A stretch of DNA of 32,390 bases from Deltaproteobacteria bacterium (GTDB lineage Bacteria; Desulfobacterota; Syntrophobacteria; Syntrophobacterales; Syntrophobacteraceae): assembly GCA_012517775.1 (NCBI GenBank), contig JAAYUJ010000563.1, forward strand, positions 1-32,390. Direction: 5' to 3'. The notes below the pieces were generated by a model. That model made no database searches, was not told where the DNA came from, and saw only the letters and a program-made list of their open reading frames with translations. Of the stretch, positions 25,309 to 32,390 are shown piece after piece; the first letter of the stretch is position 1; every line of letters begins with the position of its first letter. Position numbers and translations under genes: made by a program.

Positions 25309-27024
25309 ATGGCCATGACTGACAGTGGCACAAAGCATGGACCAAGGGAAAACGATCTTCCCGATTGGGCTGTGGAGCTCATCGCCTTATATGAAAGCAA
25401 AGCGAGCAGTCAATTCATCCTCTACGGAAATGTCGAGGATCGCTTGCTCCTGCCGGGGGATGACAGCGTGGAACTGGGGAATCTGGCAGATTTCTTGATG
25501 TGTGTCATGCTGCCCCGTTTTGATGTGGTTCTGAGCTATGATCTGGGGAATGGTATCCGGATCGAAAAAGGGGGAGAGGTTTTCGCTCAATGGCCGCATT
25601 TCAAGGAGAATCCGCAGCTACCCAAATCACCCCGCGCAGCGGTTGAGATTCTCACCCACTACTTCCGCTACTGTGGCAATCTCCGCAGGTTGAAGGGTCT
25701 GCGACTGCAGATAGGGTGCATTGTCAAGGCGGCCCACCTGGCCATACCCGCCTTCCCGGGCGGTCTGAGTTATGACTTGAATGCTATCGCCCTGCTGATC
25801 AGGGAATGGACGGCCGAAAGCCTGCTCTCCGAACATCCCCTGGTCACTTTTCTCATCACGGAAAACTTGAATGATCTGCATCCGTTGCTGGTAAACAACC
25901 CGCGCGCGTCCCACATCAAATTGCCTTTGCCCGGTCGGGATGATCTCAGGCACTGCCTTGAAGCACTGACGCCGCGCTACAGAGTGGCCCTCGGGGAAGC
26001 CGCCGCCAACTTTGATCGTTATGCAGAACAGCTTTGCGGGACCACCCTGAGCGCTATCGAGGGTTTGCTCCGAACCAGGGAGTATCAGAGACGAGGACTT
26101 GGAGCCGACGATCTTGTGAAGATAAAAAAGAGTCTCGTTGAGAAGGAATGCAGCGGCCTGATCGAATTCATCGAATCGAAGAGAACCCTGGATGATTTCC
26201 ATGGACAGGAAAAGACCAAGAACTGGTTGCGACAGGATATCGCGTTGTGGAACCGGAATGATTTGGCGGCGCTGCCCATGGGGTACCTGCTGTGTGGGCC
26301 GGTAGGCACGGGAAAGACCTTCCTCGTGGAATGCCTGGCGGGGGAAGCCGGAGTACCCGTCGTCAAGTTGAAAAACTTTCGCGACAAATGGGTTGGCAGC
26401 ACCGAAGGGAATCTTGAGAAAATTTTCAGGCTGCTGCAGGCGCTGGGACGCTGTTTTGTTTTCATCGATGAGGCGGACCAGGCCCTGGGCAGGCGTGATT
26501 CGGACAGTGGAGACTCCAACGTCTCCGGCCGCATTTATGCCATGATCGCCCAGGAAATGGGAAACACGGCAAATCGTGGCAGAATTGTCTGGATTCTTGC
26601 CTCCAGCCGGCCCGACCTCATTGAAATCGATCTCAAGAGGCCGGGGCGAATCGATGTCAAAATTCCCATTTTTCCAGCCACCAGCGCGCTCGAGGGATTC
26701 CAGCTCATTGCGGGGCTGTGTCGCAGGCGCGGCATGGACATCCAGCCTTCGCACTTTGCCGCGGTTGAATCGCTGATACCCTCGGGACTCACTCCGGGAG
26801 CCGCTGAAGCCCTTGCCGTGAAAGTCTATCGATATCACCGCACACAGTCACAATCCCTTGAGATCATCGACGTGCTGCGTGATTGCCTGGTGGACTACCA
26901 GAACCCGGTGCCGTCCGATGTGATGAACTTCCAGATTCAACTGGCGATCAGGGAGGCGAGCGACCTGGATTTTGTGCCGCCTGCTCTGCTGGCGTGGGCA
27001 AGAGATGCCGAACATTATAAATGA
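25309..27024 (+). CDS. AAA+ ATPase with an N-terminal degenerate AAA-like module
   Basis: 571 aa from ATG 25309 (AGGAAGC upstream); the track start lies inside the previous gene. The C-terminal half is a complete AAA domain: Walker A 'GPVGTGKT' at about 330, 'DKWVGSTEGNLEKIFRLL' as pore-loop and following helix, Walker B 'CFVFIDEADQAL' at about 382, sensor 1 'WILASSRPDLI' and arginine finger 'KRPGRIDVKI' at about 443. The first half ('SSQFILYGNVEDRLLL', 'LVTFLITENLNDLHPLLVNN', 'IKLPLPGRDDLRHCLEAL') reads like a second AAA core without a Walker A. Such an inactive-plus-active tandem suggests a hexameric remodelling machine. Likely clients are the PspA-like and vWA proteins encoded beside it; that is inference from pairing seen for other AAA-vWA genes. 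Confidence 0.88.
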   Translation: MAMTDSGTKHGPRENDLPDWAVELIALYESKASSQFILYGNVEDRLLLPGDDSVELGNLADFLMCVMLPRFDVVLSYDLGNGIRIEKGGEVFAQWPHFKENPQLPKSPRAAVEILTHYFRYCGNLRRLKGLRLQIGCIVKAAHLAIPAFPGGLSYDLNAIALLIREWTAESLLSEHPLVTFLITENLNDLHPLLVNNPRASHIKLPLPGRDDLRHCLEALTPRYRVALGEAAANFDRYAEQLCGTTLSAIEGLLRTREYQRRGLGADDLVKIKKSLVEKECSGLIEFIESKRTLDDFHGQEKTKNWLRQDIALWNRNDLAALPMGYLLCGPVGTGKTFLVECLAGEAGVPVVKLKNFRDKWVGSTEGNLEKIFRLLQALGRCFVFIDEADQALGRRDSDSGDSNVSGRIYAMIAQEMGNTANRGRIVWILASSRPDLIEIDLKRPGRIDVKIPIFPATSALEGFQLIAGLCRRRGMDIQPSHFAAVESLIPSGLTPGAAEALAVKVYRYHRTQSQSLEIIDVLRDCLVDYQNPVPSDVMNFQIQLAIREASDLDFVPPALLAWARDAEHYK

Positions 27025-27172
27025 GAATACCGGCGGATATTTTCATGCTTCGTGGTCCCCGCCAAGGCATGGGAGTCAGCCGGAAACGACGGAATCCTAT
27101 TTCTGACAGCTTTAACAACGGCCCGGTACTTGAAACCGATATGGGCACGTGAAGACTCCGGGAGAAGAGGCC

Positions 27173-28921
27173 ATGCCATCACCGACGAATCACAGCACGA
27201 CCGGCAAGATCTCCTTAAAGGTCACCAACACCTTGGTGGCACTCGCCTTCGTCGTACTTTGCGGCGTTCTGGTGTTCAATTATTTGAAGGGTCCGGAAGG
27301 AGCGGCACCGACATCTCCCGGAGCAGCTCTTCCAGCCTCATCCAAGACGGGCGAAAAGGTCCTGAACATTACTTTTTACAGCTCGAGCGCCAAGAAGAAC
27401 TGGGTGGACAAGATGGTGGAAGAATTCAACGCATCCGGAGCCAGTGTGGGTGGGAAGGTGATCCGGGTGCAGCAGTACCACGTCAACTCGGGCGAGAGCC
27501 TCGATGATCTGAAGGCGGGAAAGATCCAGCCCGACCTCTGGTCGCCGGGTGATGAATCCTGGCTTGAGCTGGCGGCTGCGCACTGGAAGAATGTCAAGCA
27601 ACGGACCCTTTTTGACGATTATGTTCCTCTGGTCAACATTCCCCTGGTGATCGCCATGTGGGAGCCCATGGCCAGGGCTTTGGGACACCCGGGGCCCATC
27701 GGCTGGAAAGACGTTGCCAAAGTGGCTGCCGATCCGCGGGGTTGGGAAGCCTTTGGACACTCGGAGTGGGGCAAGTTCCGATGGGGTCACGCACACCCGG
27801 ATGCCAACTCGGGCTTTCTCACGATCGTGTCGGAGGTCTACGCAGCCCTGGGGAAAACAGAGGGGATGACCGTCGAGGATCTCAAGAACCCTCAGGTGAT
27901 GGCGTTTCTGAAAGAATTCGAGGGGGCGGTCGAACACTACGGACTGTCCAACAGCTGGATCGACGACCTCATGCACGCCAAAGGTCCGGCTTATCTCTCC
28001 GCAGCGGTGCAATATGAAAACACCATCATCGAGGCCAATGAAAAGTACGGAAACAAACCGTTCAAACTGGTTGCCGTTTACCCCACCGAGGGAGCATTCT
28101 GGACCCGCCATCCGGTCGCGTTGTTGAAGGAAGCCTGGATGACCGGGGAAAAGGAAGAAGCCTGCAAGGAGTTTGTTGATTTTCTACTGGGGGAGAAGGC
28201 TCAACAACAGGCCATGGCCATGGGACTGAGACCGATTGCCCGGAACATGCAGCTCTCCAGCCCCTTTGACGTCGACCACGGCGTCGATACCAGGATCGCG
28301 TCCGACAAGGTTTTCCAGGTGCCGGACGAGACCGTGCTGAAGAGGATTAGAGACCTGTGGGAAGAGGTAAAGATCCCTGCCACAATCGTCCTGATCCTGG
28401 ACCGCTCGGGCAGCATGAAGGGCGAGCCCATGGACAATGCCAAAGAGGGTGCCGTACACTTTATCAGAAGCATGAAGCCCAGAGATAACCTTGAGGTCGT
28501 TGTCTTCAACAATCAAGTCACTGTGCTCTCACCCCTCTGCCCCGTGAAGCAGTGCGGGGAAGATGCCGTAACCCGCCTGGAAGGCGTCTTTGCAGAAGGA
28601 GGAACGGCTCTCTACGATGCGATCGCACAGGTCTACGCAGGTCTACGCGCGGAGGAAAGAAGACACCCGAATAGACGTTACGGCATTGTTGTCCTTTCGG
28701 ATGGCAAGGATACCGGCAGTGCCGTCAATCGCCATGATTTCATGGACTCACTGCCCAAGGGGGAGGACTTCGACGTTCCCAAAATCTATACCATTGCCTA
28801 CGGCCCTGAAGCAGACCGCAATCTGCTGGCGGAAATATCCAATCGGACCAATGCGCGCTTGTTCAGCAGTTCGGCCGAAAAGATCGCCACCACCTACAGG
28901 GAGCTGAGTGCCAATTTCTAA
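27173..28921 (+). CDS. Membrane-anchored substrate-binding and von Willebrand A domain protein
   Basis: 582 aa from ATG 27173 (AAGAGG upstream). A single N-terminal helix ('TNTLVALAFVVLCGVLVFNYL') would anchor it with the rest in the periplasm. Residues about 60-370 form a type 2 periplasmic-binding fold ('VLNITFYSSSAKKNWVDKMV', 'QPDLWSPGDESWLEL', 'VALLKEAWMTGEKEEACKEF'). Residues about 400-575 are a vWA domain with an intact MIDAS: 'LILDRSGSMKGEPM', 'GGTALYDAI' and 'VLSDGKDTGS'. Fusions of this kind are known as substrate-binding and VWA domain proteins, but their ligand and partners are poorly defined. Here it lies in the PspA-AAA run, 148 nt after the ATPase gene, and may pass a periplasmic ligand or damage signal across the membrane. 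Confidence 0.9.
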   Translation: MPSPTNHSTTGKISLKVTNTLVALAFVVLCGVLVFNYLKGPEGAAPTSPGAALPASSKTGEKVLNITFYSSSAKKNWVDKMVEEFNASGASVGGKVIRVQQYHVNSGESLDDLKAGKIQPDLWSPGDESWLELAAAHWKNVKQRTLFDDYVPLVNIPLVIAMWEPMARALGHPGPIGWKDVAKVAADPRGWEAFGHSEWGKFRWGHAHPDANSGFLTIVSEVYAALGKTEGMTVEDLKNPQVMAFLKEFEGAVEHYGLSNSWIDDLMHAKGPAYLSAAVQYENTIIEANEKYGNKPFKLVAVYPTEGAFWTRHPVALLKEAWMTGEKEEACKEFVDFLLGEKAQQQAMAMGLRPIARNMQLSSPFDVDHGVDTRIASDKVFQVPDETVLKRIRDLWEEVKIPATIVLILDRSGSMKGEPMDNAKEGAVHFIRSMKPRDNLEVVVFNNQVTVLSPLCPVKQCGEDAVTRLEGVFAEGGTALYDAIAQVYAGLRAEERRHPNRRYGIVVLSDGKDTGSAVNRHDFMDSLPKGEDFDVPKIYTIAYGPEADRNLLAEISNRTNARLFSSSAEKIATTYRELSANF

Positions 28922-28961
28922 TGTGCGTCTCATGCCGGCGGCCGTTGTACAAAGTCGATTC

Positions 28962-29048
28962 ACTTCCAACACAAGAGCAAGAGAAAAAGTGGCAGGTCAG
29001 ATTTCCACAACCGACGCGTTCTTGTCTCTGACTGAATCCCGACCTGCT
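28962..29048 (+). repeat. Degenerate copy G of the dispersed repeat
   Basis: The core reads CAGGTCAGATTTCCACAACC, then about 8 nt is missing relative to copies A-F before TGAATCCCGACCTGCT. The left part (TTCCAACACAAG) only loosely matches the terminal repeat and no right terminus is recognisable. It lies in the 168-nt gap between the SBP-vWA gene and the membrane coiled-coil gene. Confidence 0.5.
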
Positions 29049-29089
29049 GCCGGGTGCATTTTCATGACAACTCCTGCAGGTCGTGAAAA

Positions 29090-29842
29090 ATGAGCAGATA
29101 CCTTCGCAAACTCCTCACACCCATTCCTTTGATGACCCTCCTGACCTCGGGCGTTACTTTCTGGGTCACCGGGGTCTGGTGGATAGTCCTGCTCGGCATT
29201 GCCGCCGCAGCGATCACCACAATGCAGAGCGTCGCGGAAGAGAGCCGCCGGGGAGAAAGCGAGGAAGACCAGGCACCCTATGCACTGTCTGCCTTGGATC
29301 CCGAACTGAGAGAAAAATTTCGGCTGATCCTGAAAGAACGGCAGCGGCTGCTGTTGCAGCTTTACGAGAAGGAGAATCATGCATTCTTCAATCCTGAAGA
29401 AATCGCAACGCGCATCCATGAACTGGTGGACAGTTACTATGATCTGCTCCTGAAGCTGGAAAAGGTCCGACCGTTTATCGAGGAGAGAGCGATGACTGAG
29501 CTCAACGGGTCCATCGAGGAGCTCAAGGGGGAGATTGACCGATGCAGGGATGCAGTCGCTCGCGAAAACCTGACTCTGGCCCTGAAGAGCAAGATCAATC
29601 AACAGAAGTCCATGGTGGAACTGGCCACATACAAGGAAAGGATCGAATCACAACTGGTGAATTTGCTCTCTACCCTGAGCAGCCTCTCGGTTCGCATTGT
29701 CCAGATGAGGCTCTCTCCCGACAGCTCCATCGATCCCACCAGTGAAATCAAGGAAAGCATCAACAACGTGCTCCTGGATGTGGAGATCTCCGAAAAAGTC
29801 ACGCGGGAGTACCAGCGCATCATCAGTGAAAACGCTCTCTAA
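29090..29842 (+). CDS. Two-helix membrane protein with long coiled coil
   Basis: 250 aa, unknown family. A short N-terminal hairpin of two membrane helices ('TPIPLMTLLTSGVTFWVTG', 'WWIVLLGIAAAAITTMQSV') is followed by about 190 residues of heptad-rich helix, very probably cytoplasmic: 'LREKFRLILKERQRLLLQLY', 'ELVDSYYDLLLKLEKVRPFI' and 'ELNGSIEELKGEIDRCRDAV'. It is last in the PspA-like run and has the same coiled-coil style, so it could be the membrane receptor for the PspA-like polymer or the ATPase, a role PspB/PspC have in the classical system. That is inference. The start ATG 29090 has a weak site (CAGGTCGTGAAAA). The gene ends facing modC. Confidence 0.8.
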   Translation: MSRYLRKLLTPIPLMTLLTSGVTFWVTGVWWIVLLGIAAAAITTMQSVAEESRRGESEEDQAPYALSALDPELREKFRLILKERQRLLLQLYEKENHAFFNPEEIATRIHELVDSYYDLLLKLEKVRPFIEERAMTELNGSIEELKGEIDRCRDAVARENLTLALKSKINQQKSMVELATYKERIESQLVNLLSTLSSLSVRIVQMRLSPDSSIDPTSEIKESINNVLLDVEISEKVTREYQRIISENAL

Positions 29843-29855
29843 GCGGCTATCCCCA

Positions 29856-29876
29856 AGGATTGGAACCCCGAGCTGC
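29856..29876 (+). repeat. Fragment H of the dispersed repeat (second palindrome only)
   Basis: GGATTGGAACCCCGAGCTGC closely matches the GGATTGGAATCCCGACCTAC half of the 105-bp element. No other part is recognisable. It lies in the 56-nt space between the membrane coiled-coil gene and modC, which converge. Confidence 0.35.
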
Positions 29877-29898
29877 AACTAAGGAGACAAAGGATTTT

Positions 29899-30639
29899 TC
29901 AGAGCACCGAGCCGCTCAGTGGAAGTGAGAGGACGGAAGCATGGGGTTGCCGGTCTTTCTTGAGATAATGCTTCACTTCGCGTACCTGTCCCGTATCGTA
30001 GACGACGAGTGTTTGTGCAAAAGCGCTGATATCGGCGGGATCGTGGGTGACCATGATGACGGGGATCTTGAAAGCGGCCTGGACCCGAGCGAGCTCTTCT
30101 CGGAGCTTCCTGCGCAGGAGAGTATCCAGAGAGGAGAAGGGCTCGTCCAGGAGCAGACAGTTGGGTTTTCGGATGAGGGCCCTGGCCAGAGCTACTCGCT
30201 GTTTCTGCCCGCCTGACAGGGCCATGGGAAGGCTTCGGGCCAGATGGGAGATCTCAAAAACCTCCATGTGCTCCTGGACGCGGCGTCTGTCCTCTTTGGA
30301 CAGGCGCCACTGCAAGTTTCTCTTCAGTCCGAATCCTATGTTGTCGAACACGGTGAGATGCGGAAACAGGGCGTAATCCTGAAACAAGTACCCGATATCG
30401 CGATGGCGGGCGGGAACGTCGACCCGGTTCTTGGAGTCGAAGAGCACGCGACCGTTGAACGCGATCTTTCCCGAATCCGGAGTCGACAGGCCGGCGATGG
30501 ACAGCAGGGTGAGAGTCTTCCCGGATCCGGAAGGCCCGAACAGGACCACAAACTCCTCCTCGGAGGAAAAGGCCGCCTGCAGCGTGAAGCGGCCCCCTCG
30601 GGAGACCATGGTCTTTTCCACATCCACATGGATCAACAT
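29899..30639 (-). CDS. modC: Molybdate-type ABC transporter ATP-binding protein
   Basis: 246 aa from ATG 30639, which follows the modA stop by one base (TGAAATG); the track start at 30900 is inside modA. All ABC motifs are intact: Walker A 'LFGPSGSGKTLTLLSIAGL' at about 33-51, Q-loop 'GYLFQDYALFPHLTVFDNI', signature 'LSGGQKQRVALARALI', Walker B 'CLLLDEPFSSLD' and the switch His in 'VMVTHDPADI'. ModC proteins usually carry a C-terminal TOBE/MOP domain and reach about 350 aa; this one stops after the ATPase core, so feedback through an oxyanion-binding MOP domain is absent. Tungstate or related import cannot be excluded. Confidence 0.88.
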   Translation of the reverse strand: MLIHVDVEKTMVSRGGRFTLQAAFSSEEEFVVLFGPSGSGKTLTLLSIAGLSTPDSGKIAFNGRVLFDSKNRVDVPARHRDIGYLFQDYALFPHLTVFDNIGFGLKRNLQWRLSKEDRRRVQEHMEVFEISHLARSLPMALSGGQKQRVALARALIRKPNCLLLDEPFSSLDTLLRRKLREELARVQAAFKIPVIMVTHDPADISAFAQTLVVYDTGQVREVKHYLKKDRQPHASVLSLPLSGSVL

Positions 30640-30640
30640 T

Positions 30641-31411
30641 TCAGGGTTTCTCAAATCCGTGTTTGGCCAGAATCTGCTGCCCTTCAGGGCTGAGAACATA
30701 GTCGATGAATCGTTGGGCCGGCTCCTTTTTCTGAGTCCCGACAACGACAGCGATGGGATACCGGATGGGCTTGTGCTTTTCCAGGCGGCACACCACACGC
30801 ACCTTGCTCTTCGCCACCACGGCATCGGTTGAAAAGGTGATACCGGCATCCACCTCGCCCCGACTGACATAGTCCAAAGCCTGGCGCACGGTCTCGGCAT
30901 TGATGTACTTGGGCTTGAGCGTATCCCACAACCCCTCGTTTGTCAGGACCTCCTGAGCATATCGCCCCGCCGGCACAGTCTCAGGATTTCCCATCGTCAC
31001 CTTGGTGACTTCCTTCATCGTCAGATCCTGGAGGCCCTTGATCGGCAATTTGGATTCCATCGGCACGATGAGCACCAGTTGGTTGCTCACGAAATCCTTG
31101 CGCGTCTCGGTAAGGACCAGCTTCTTCTCAACCGCCTGGTCCATTGTCTTCTGATCGGCCGATGCGAAAACGTCCACCGGGGCGCCCTTTTCCATTTGCT
31201 GTAACAGCACCCCTGAGGCAGCAAAGTTGGGAATTACCCTGACGCCGGTGTTGGCTTCCTGAAACTTCTGAATGATTTCCTGGAACGCGTTGGTCAGGCT
31301 TGCGGCGGCCGAGACGATCAGTTCCTGCTCGGCGCGAGCTTGCAAGGGACAACACAGCAACAACGGAACAGCGAACAACAGCATCCACCACGCAACCGCT
31401 TTTCCCCTCAT
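30641..31411 (-). CDS. modA: Molybdate ABC transporter substrate-binding protein
   Basis: 256-aa periplasmic protein with a clear signal peptide (MRGKAVAWWMLLFAVPLLLC, cleavage likely after 'ARA'). The mature part opens 'LIVSAAASLTNAFQEIIQKF', the ModA first-helix signature whose Ser residues contact the oxyanion, and continues with 'PNFAASGVLLQQMEKGAPVDVFASAD', 'MGNPETVPAGRYAQEVL' and 'GEVDAGITFSTDA'. It binds molybdate (or tungstate) and delivers it to ModB. GGGAGGTCC precedes ATG 31411, which overlaps the modB stop by 4 nt. The gene order here is B-A-C instead of the common A-B-C. Confidence 0.95.
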   Translation of the reverse strand: MRGKAVAWWMLLFAVPLLLCCPLQARAEQELIVSAAASLTNAFQEIIQKFQEANTGVRVIPNFAASGVLLQQMEKGAPVDVFASADQKTMDQAVEKKLVLTETRKDFVSNQLVLIVPMESKLPIKGLQDLTMKEVTKVTMGNPETVPAGRYAQEVLTNEGLWDTLKPKYINAETVRQALDYVSRGEVDAGITFSTDAVVAKSKVRVVCRLEKHKPIRYPIAVVVGTQKKEPAQRFIDYVLSPEGQQILAKHGFEKP

Positions 31412-32097
31412 CGATGGACCTCCCTAAGATATTGAGTTTTAAAGATCCTCCCGGAAGACACCAGCACCAGAATGCAGACCGCCGATGTAATCCCGACCAG
31501 AATCCCTGCCAGTTGGTCGTTTCCCGCCTGTACCGCATCGTATACGGCCAGCGAAAGGGTCTGGGTTCTGCCGGGGAGGTTGCCCGCCACCATCAGGGTG
31601 GCACCGAACTCACCCATGGCACGTGCAAAGGCGAGCATTGTTCCTGCGAGGATGCCCCTCCAGGCCAGTGGGAGCGATATCCGGAAGAAAACGCCGGTCT
31701 CCGAGAGACCCAGGGTCCTGGCTGCCTTTTCGAAATCGTGATCCACACTTTCGAAGGCGCTCCGTGCGGCTTTGAAGACCAGCGGAAGCGAAACGACACT
31801 CGATGCCACCACCGCGCCCTGCCAGGTGAACATCAAGGTGAACCCGAACTGTTCATACAGCCACCGACCGATCCACCCGTTTCGCCCAAGGAGCACGATG
31901 ATGTAGTAGCCGAGAACGGTGGGCGGCAAAACCAGCGGAAGGGTCAGGGCGGCATCGAGCCAGTCCCTGCCCCAGAACTGCCGGCGTGACAGAATCCACG
32001 CCAGGGCAACGCCTATGAGAAATGCCGCCAAAGTGGCCAGCCCCGCCACTTTCAGAGTCAGGAGAAGGGGAGTCACGCTTCTCATCACGGCACACAT
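31408..32097 (-). CDS. modB: Molybdate ABC transporter permease
   Basis: About 229 aa with five to six membrane helices. The cytoplasmic EAA loop that docks on ModC is 'EKAARTLGLSETGVFFRISLPLAWRGILAG', and 'FARAMGEFGATLMVAGNLPGRTQTL' is the ModB-specific tail of that region. 'LPLVLPPTVLGYYIIVLLG' is also typical. The track start is GTG 32100; ATG 32097 overlaps the upstream stop as TGATG and follows AAAAGGGG, so it is the likely start, with ATG 32085 as an alternative. Its last codons overlap modA (ATGA). Translational coupling through the whole set is likely. Confidence 0.95.
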   Translation of the reverse strand: MCAVMRSVTPLLLTLKVAGLATLAAFLIGVALAWILSRRQFWGRDWLDAALTLPLVLPPTVLGYYIIVLLGRNGWIGRWLYEQFGFTLMFTWQGAVVASSVVSLPLVFKAARSAFESVDHDFEKAARTLGLSETGVFFRISLPLAWRGILAGTMLAFARAMGEFGATLMVAGNLPGRTQTLSLAVYDAVQAGNDQLAGILVGITSAVCILVLVSSGRIFKTQYLREVHR

Positions 32098-32390
32098 CAC
32101 CCCTTTTCAGCCACCATCGCATAGACCTTGCGACTGAACCGGTGAATGACAGGAGTTCCCGCGCCATGACGAACGGCTTTCAAAATGCCTTCCTTGTCCA
32201 CGGGAACGGTCCCCGCCAGTATGTGAACAGGTAGATGACCGAAAGCTTCCACGATCATGGGGGTGCTCGGTCCAAGCATGACGACCTTTACACCAGGGGT
32301 AAGACGGCTGAGCACCTCCTCCGTGCTGTTGTTCAAAATGGAGGTCGAGGTCAGCAACAAGACTTCCGCCCATCCGTCCAGTTTCCCATA
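32097..32390 (-). CDS. DUF364 (putative heavy-metal chelation) protein, 5' part beyond window edge
   Basis: The frame stays open to the right edge (97 codons plus stop); the track shows only an internal TTG start at 32360. The visible C-terminal part reads 'WAEVLLLTSTSILNNSTEEV', 'PGVKVVMLGPSTPMIVEAFG' and 'VHILAGTVPVDKEGILKAVRHGAG'. This matches my memory of the DUF364 C-terminal Rossmann-like domain ('..TGTTLVNNT.E..L', 'V.L.GPSTP', '.L.GT.V.D.....AV..G'). Proteins of this family often neighbour molybdate or tungstate importers and are thought to bind a metal or a metal cofactor. The stop overlaps the modB start (TGATG), placing it in one operon with modBAC. The operon promoter lies outside the window. 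Confidence 0.8.
   Translation of the reverse strand, partial: YGKLDGWAEVLLLTSTSILNNSTEEVLSRLTPGVKVVMLGPSTPMIVEAFGHLPVHILAGTVPVDKEGILKAVRHGAGTPVIHRFSRKVYAMVAEKG

Noticed and set aside
25627-26838. 403-aa minus-strand ORF opposite the AAA+ gene
   Set aside because: Antisense shadow of a gene with complete AAA motifs; no recognisable domain.

Overview
The window looks like chromosomal DNA from a Gram-negative bacterium of the Desulfobacterota, most likely a Syntrophobacter-like lineage. It encodes LptF/LptG (outer-membrane LPS export), AzlCD, ModABC with a DUF364 protein, paired universal stress proteins and several two-component or chemotaxis parts. Assignment to a lineage is inferred from gene content and style, not from a marker gene. 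No rRNA, tRNA, CRISPR array, phage gene or transposase was seen.

Layout. From 1 to 9 kb everything is on the minus strand: an edge-truncated FecR/TPR protein that the ORF track misses, azlD-azlC, valS-nadC, an acidic protein with a PopZ-like tail, and a dGTPase-like HD hydrolase. From 9.3 to 16.3 kb, on the plus strand, lptF-lptG are followed by an ArnC-like GT2, an ArnT-like GT39, a secreted BNR/sialidase-fold protein and a polytopic membrane protein. This reads as one envelope or lipid A glycan cluster. From 16.3 to 18.4 kb, minus strand, lie a receiver-only response regulator, a GT78-like (mannosylglycerate synthase-type) glycosyltransferase and a 59-aa two-helix membrane protein absent from the ORF track. 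From 19.1 to 21.3 kb, plus strand, come two UspA proteins and a UDP-glucuronate 4-epimerase-like enzyme. From 21.5 to 24.1 kb, minus strand, come CheW, a stand-alone HPt protein and an M24 aminopeptidase.

From 24.5 to 29.8 kb, plus strand, lies the most unusual locus: a PspA/IM30-like coiled-coil protein, a AAA+ ATPase whose front half looks like a second, Walker-less AAA module, a membrane-anchored fusion of a periplasmic solute-binding domain with a von Willebrand A domain, and a two-helix membrane protein with a long cytoplasmic coiled coil. I read it as a candidate envelope-stress or ligand-sensing system that crosses the inner membrane. From 29.9 kb to the right edge, minus strand, a DUF364 protein (cut by the edge) is followed by modB-modA-modC with overlapping or touching ends.

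A dispersed intergenic repeat runs through the window. Six copies are each exactly 105 bp by my count (2880, 6697, 7704, 20094, 22312, 24372), with 10-bp terminal inverted repeats of the type TTCTCAATAA...TTATTGAGAA and two internal palindromes built on GTCGGG...CCCGAC. Two further degenerate pieces lie near 28.99 and 29.86 kb. It looks like a non-autonomous MITE or REP-like family. One copy supplies the last two codons and the stop of a universal stress protein gene; another sits in the probable leader of the PspA-AAA-vWA operon.
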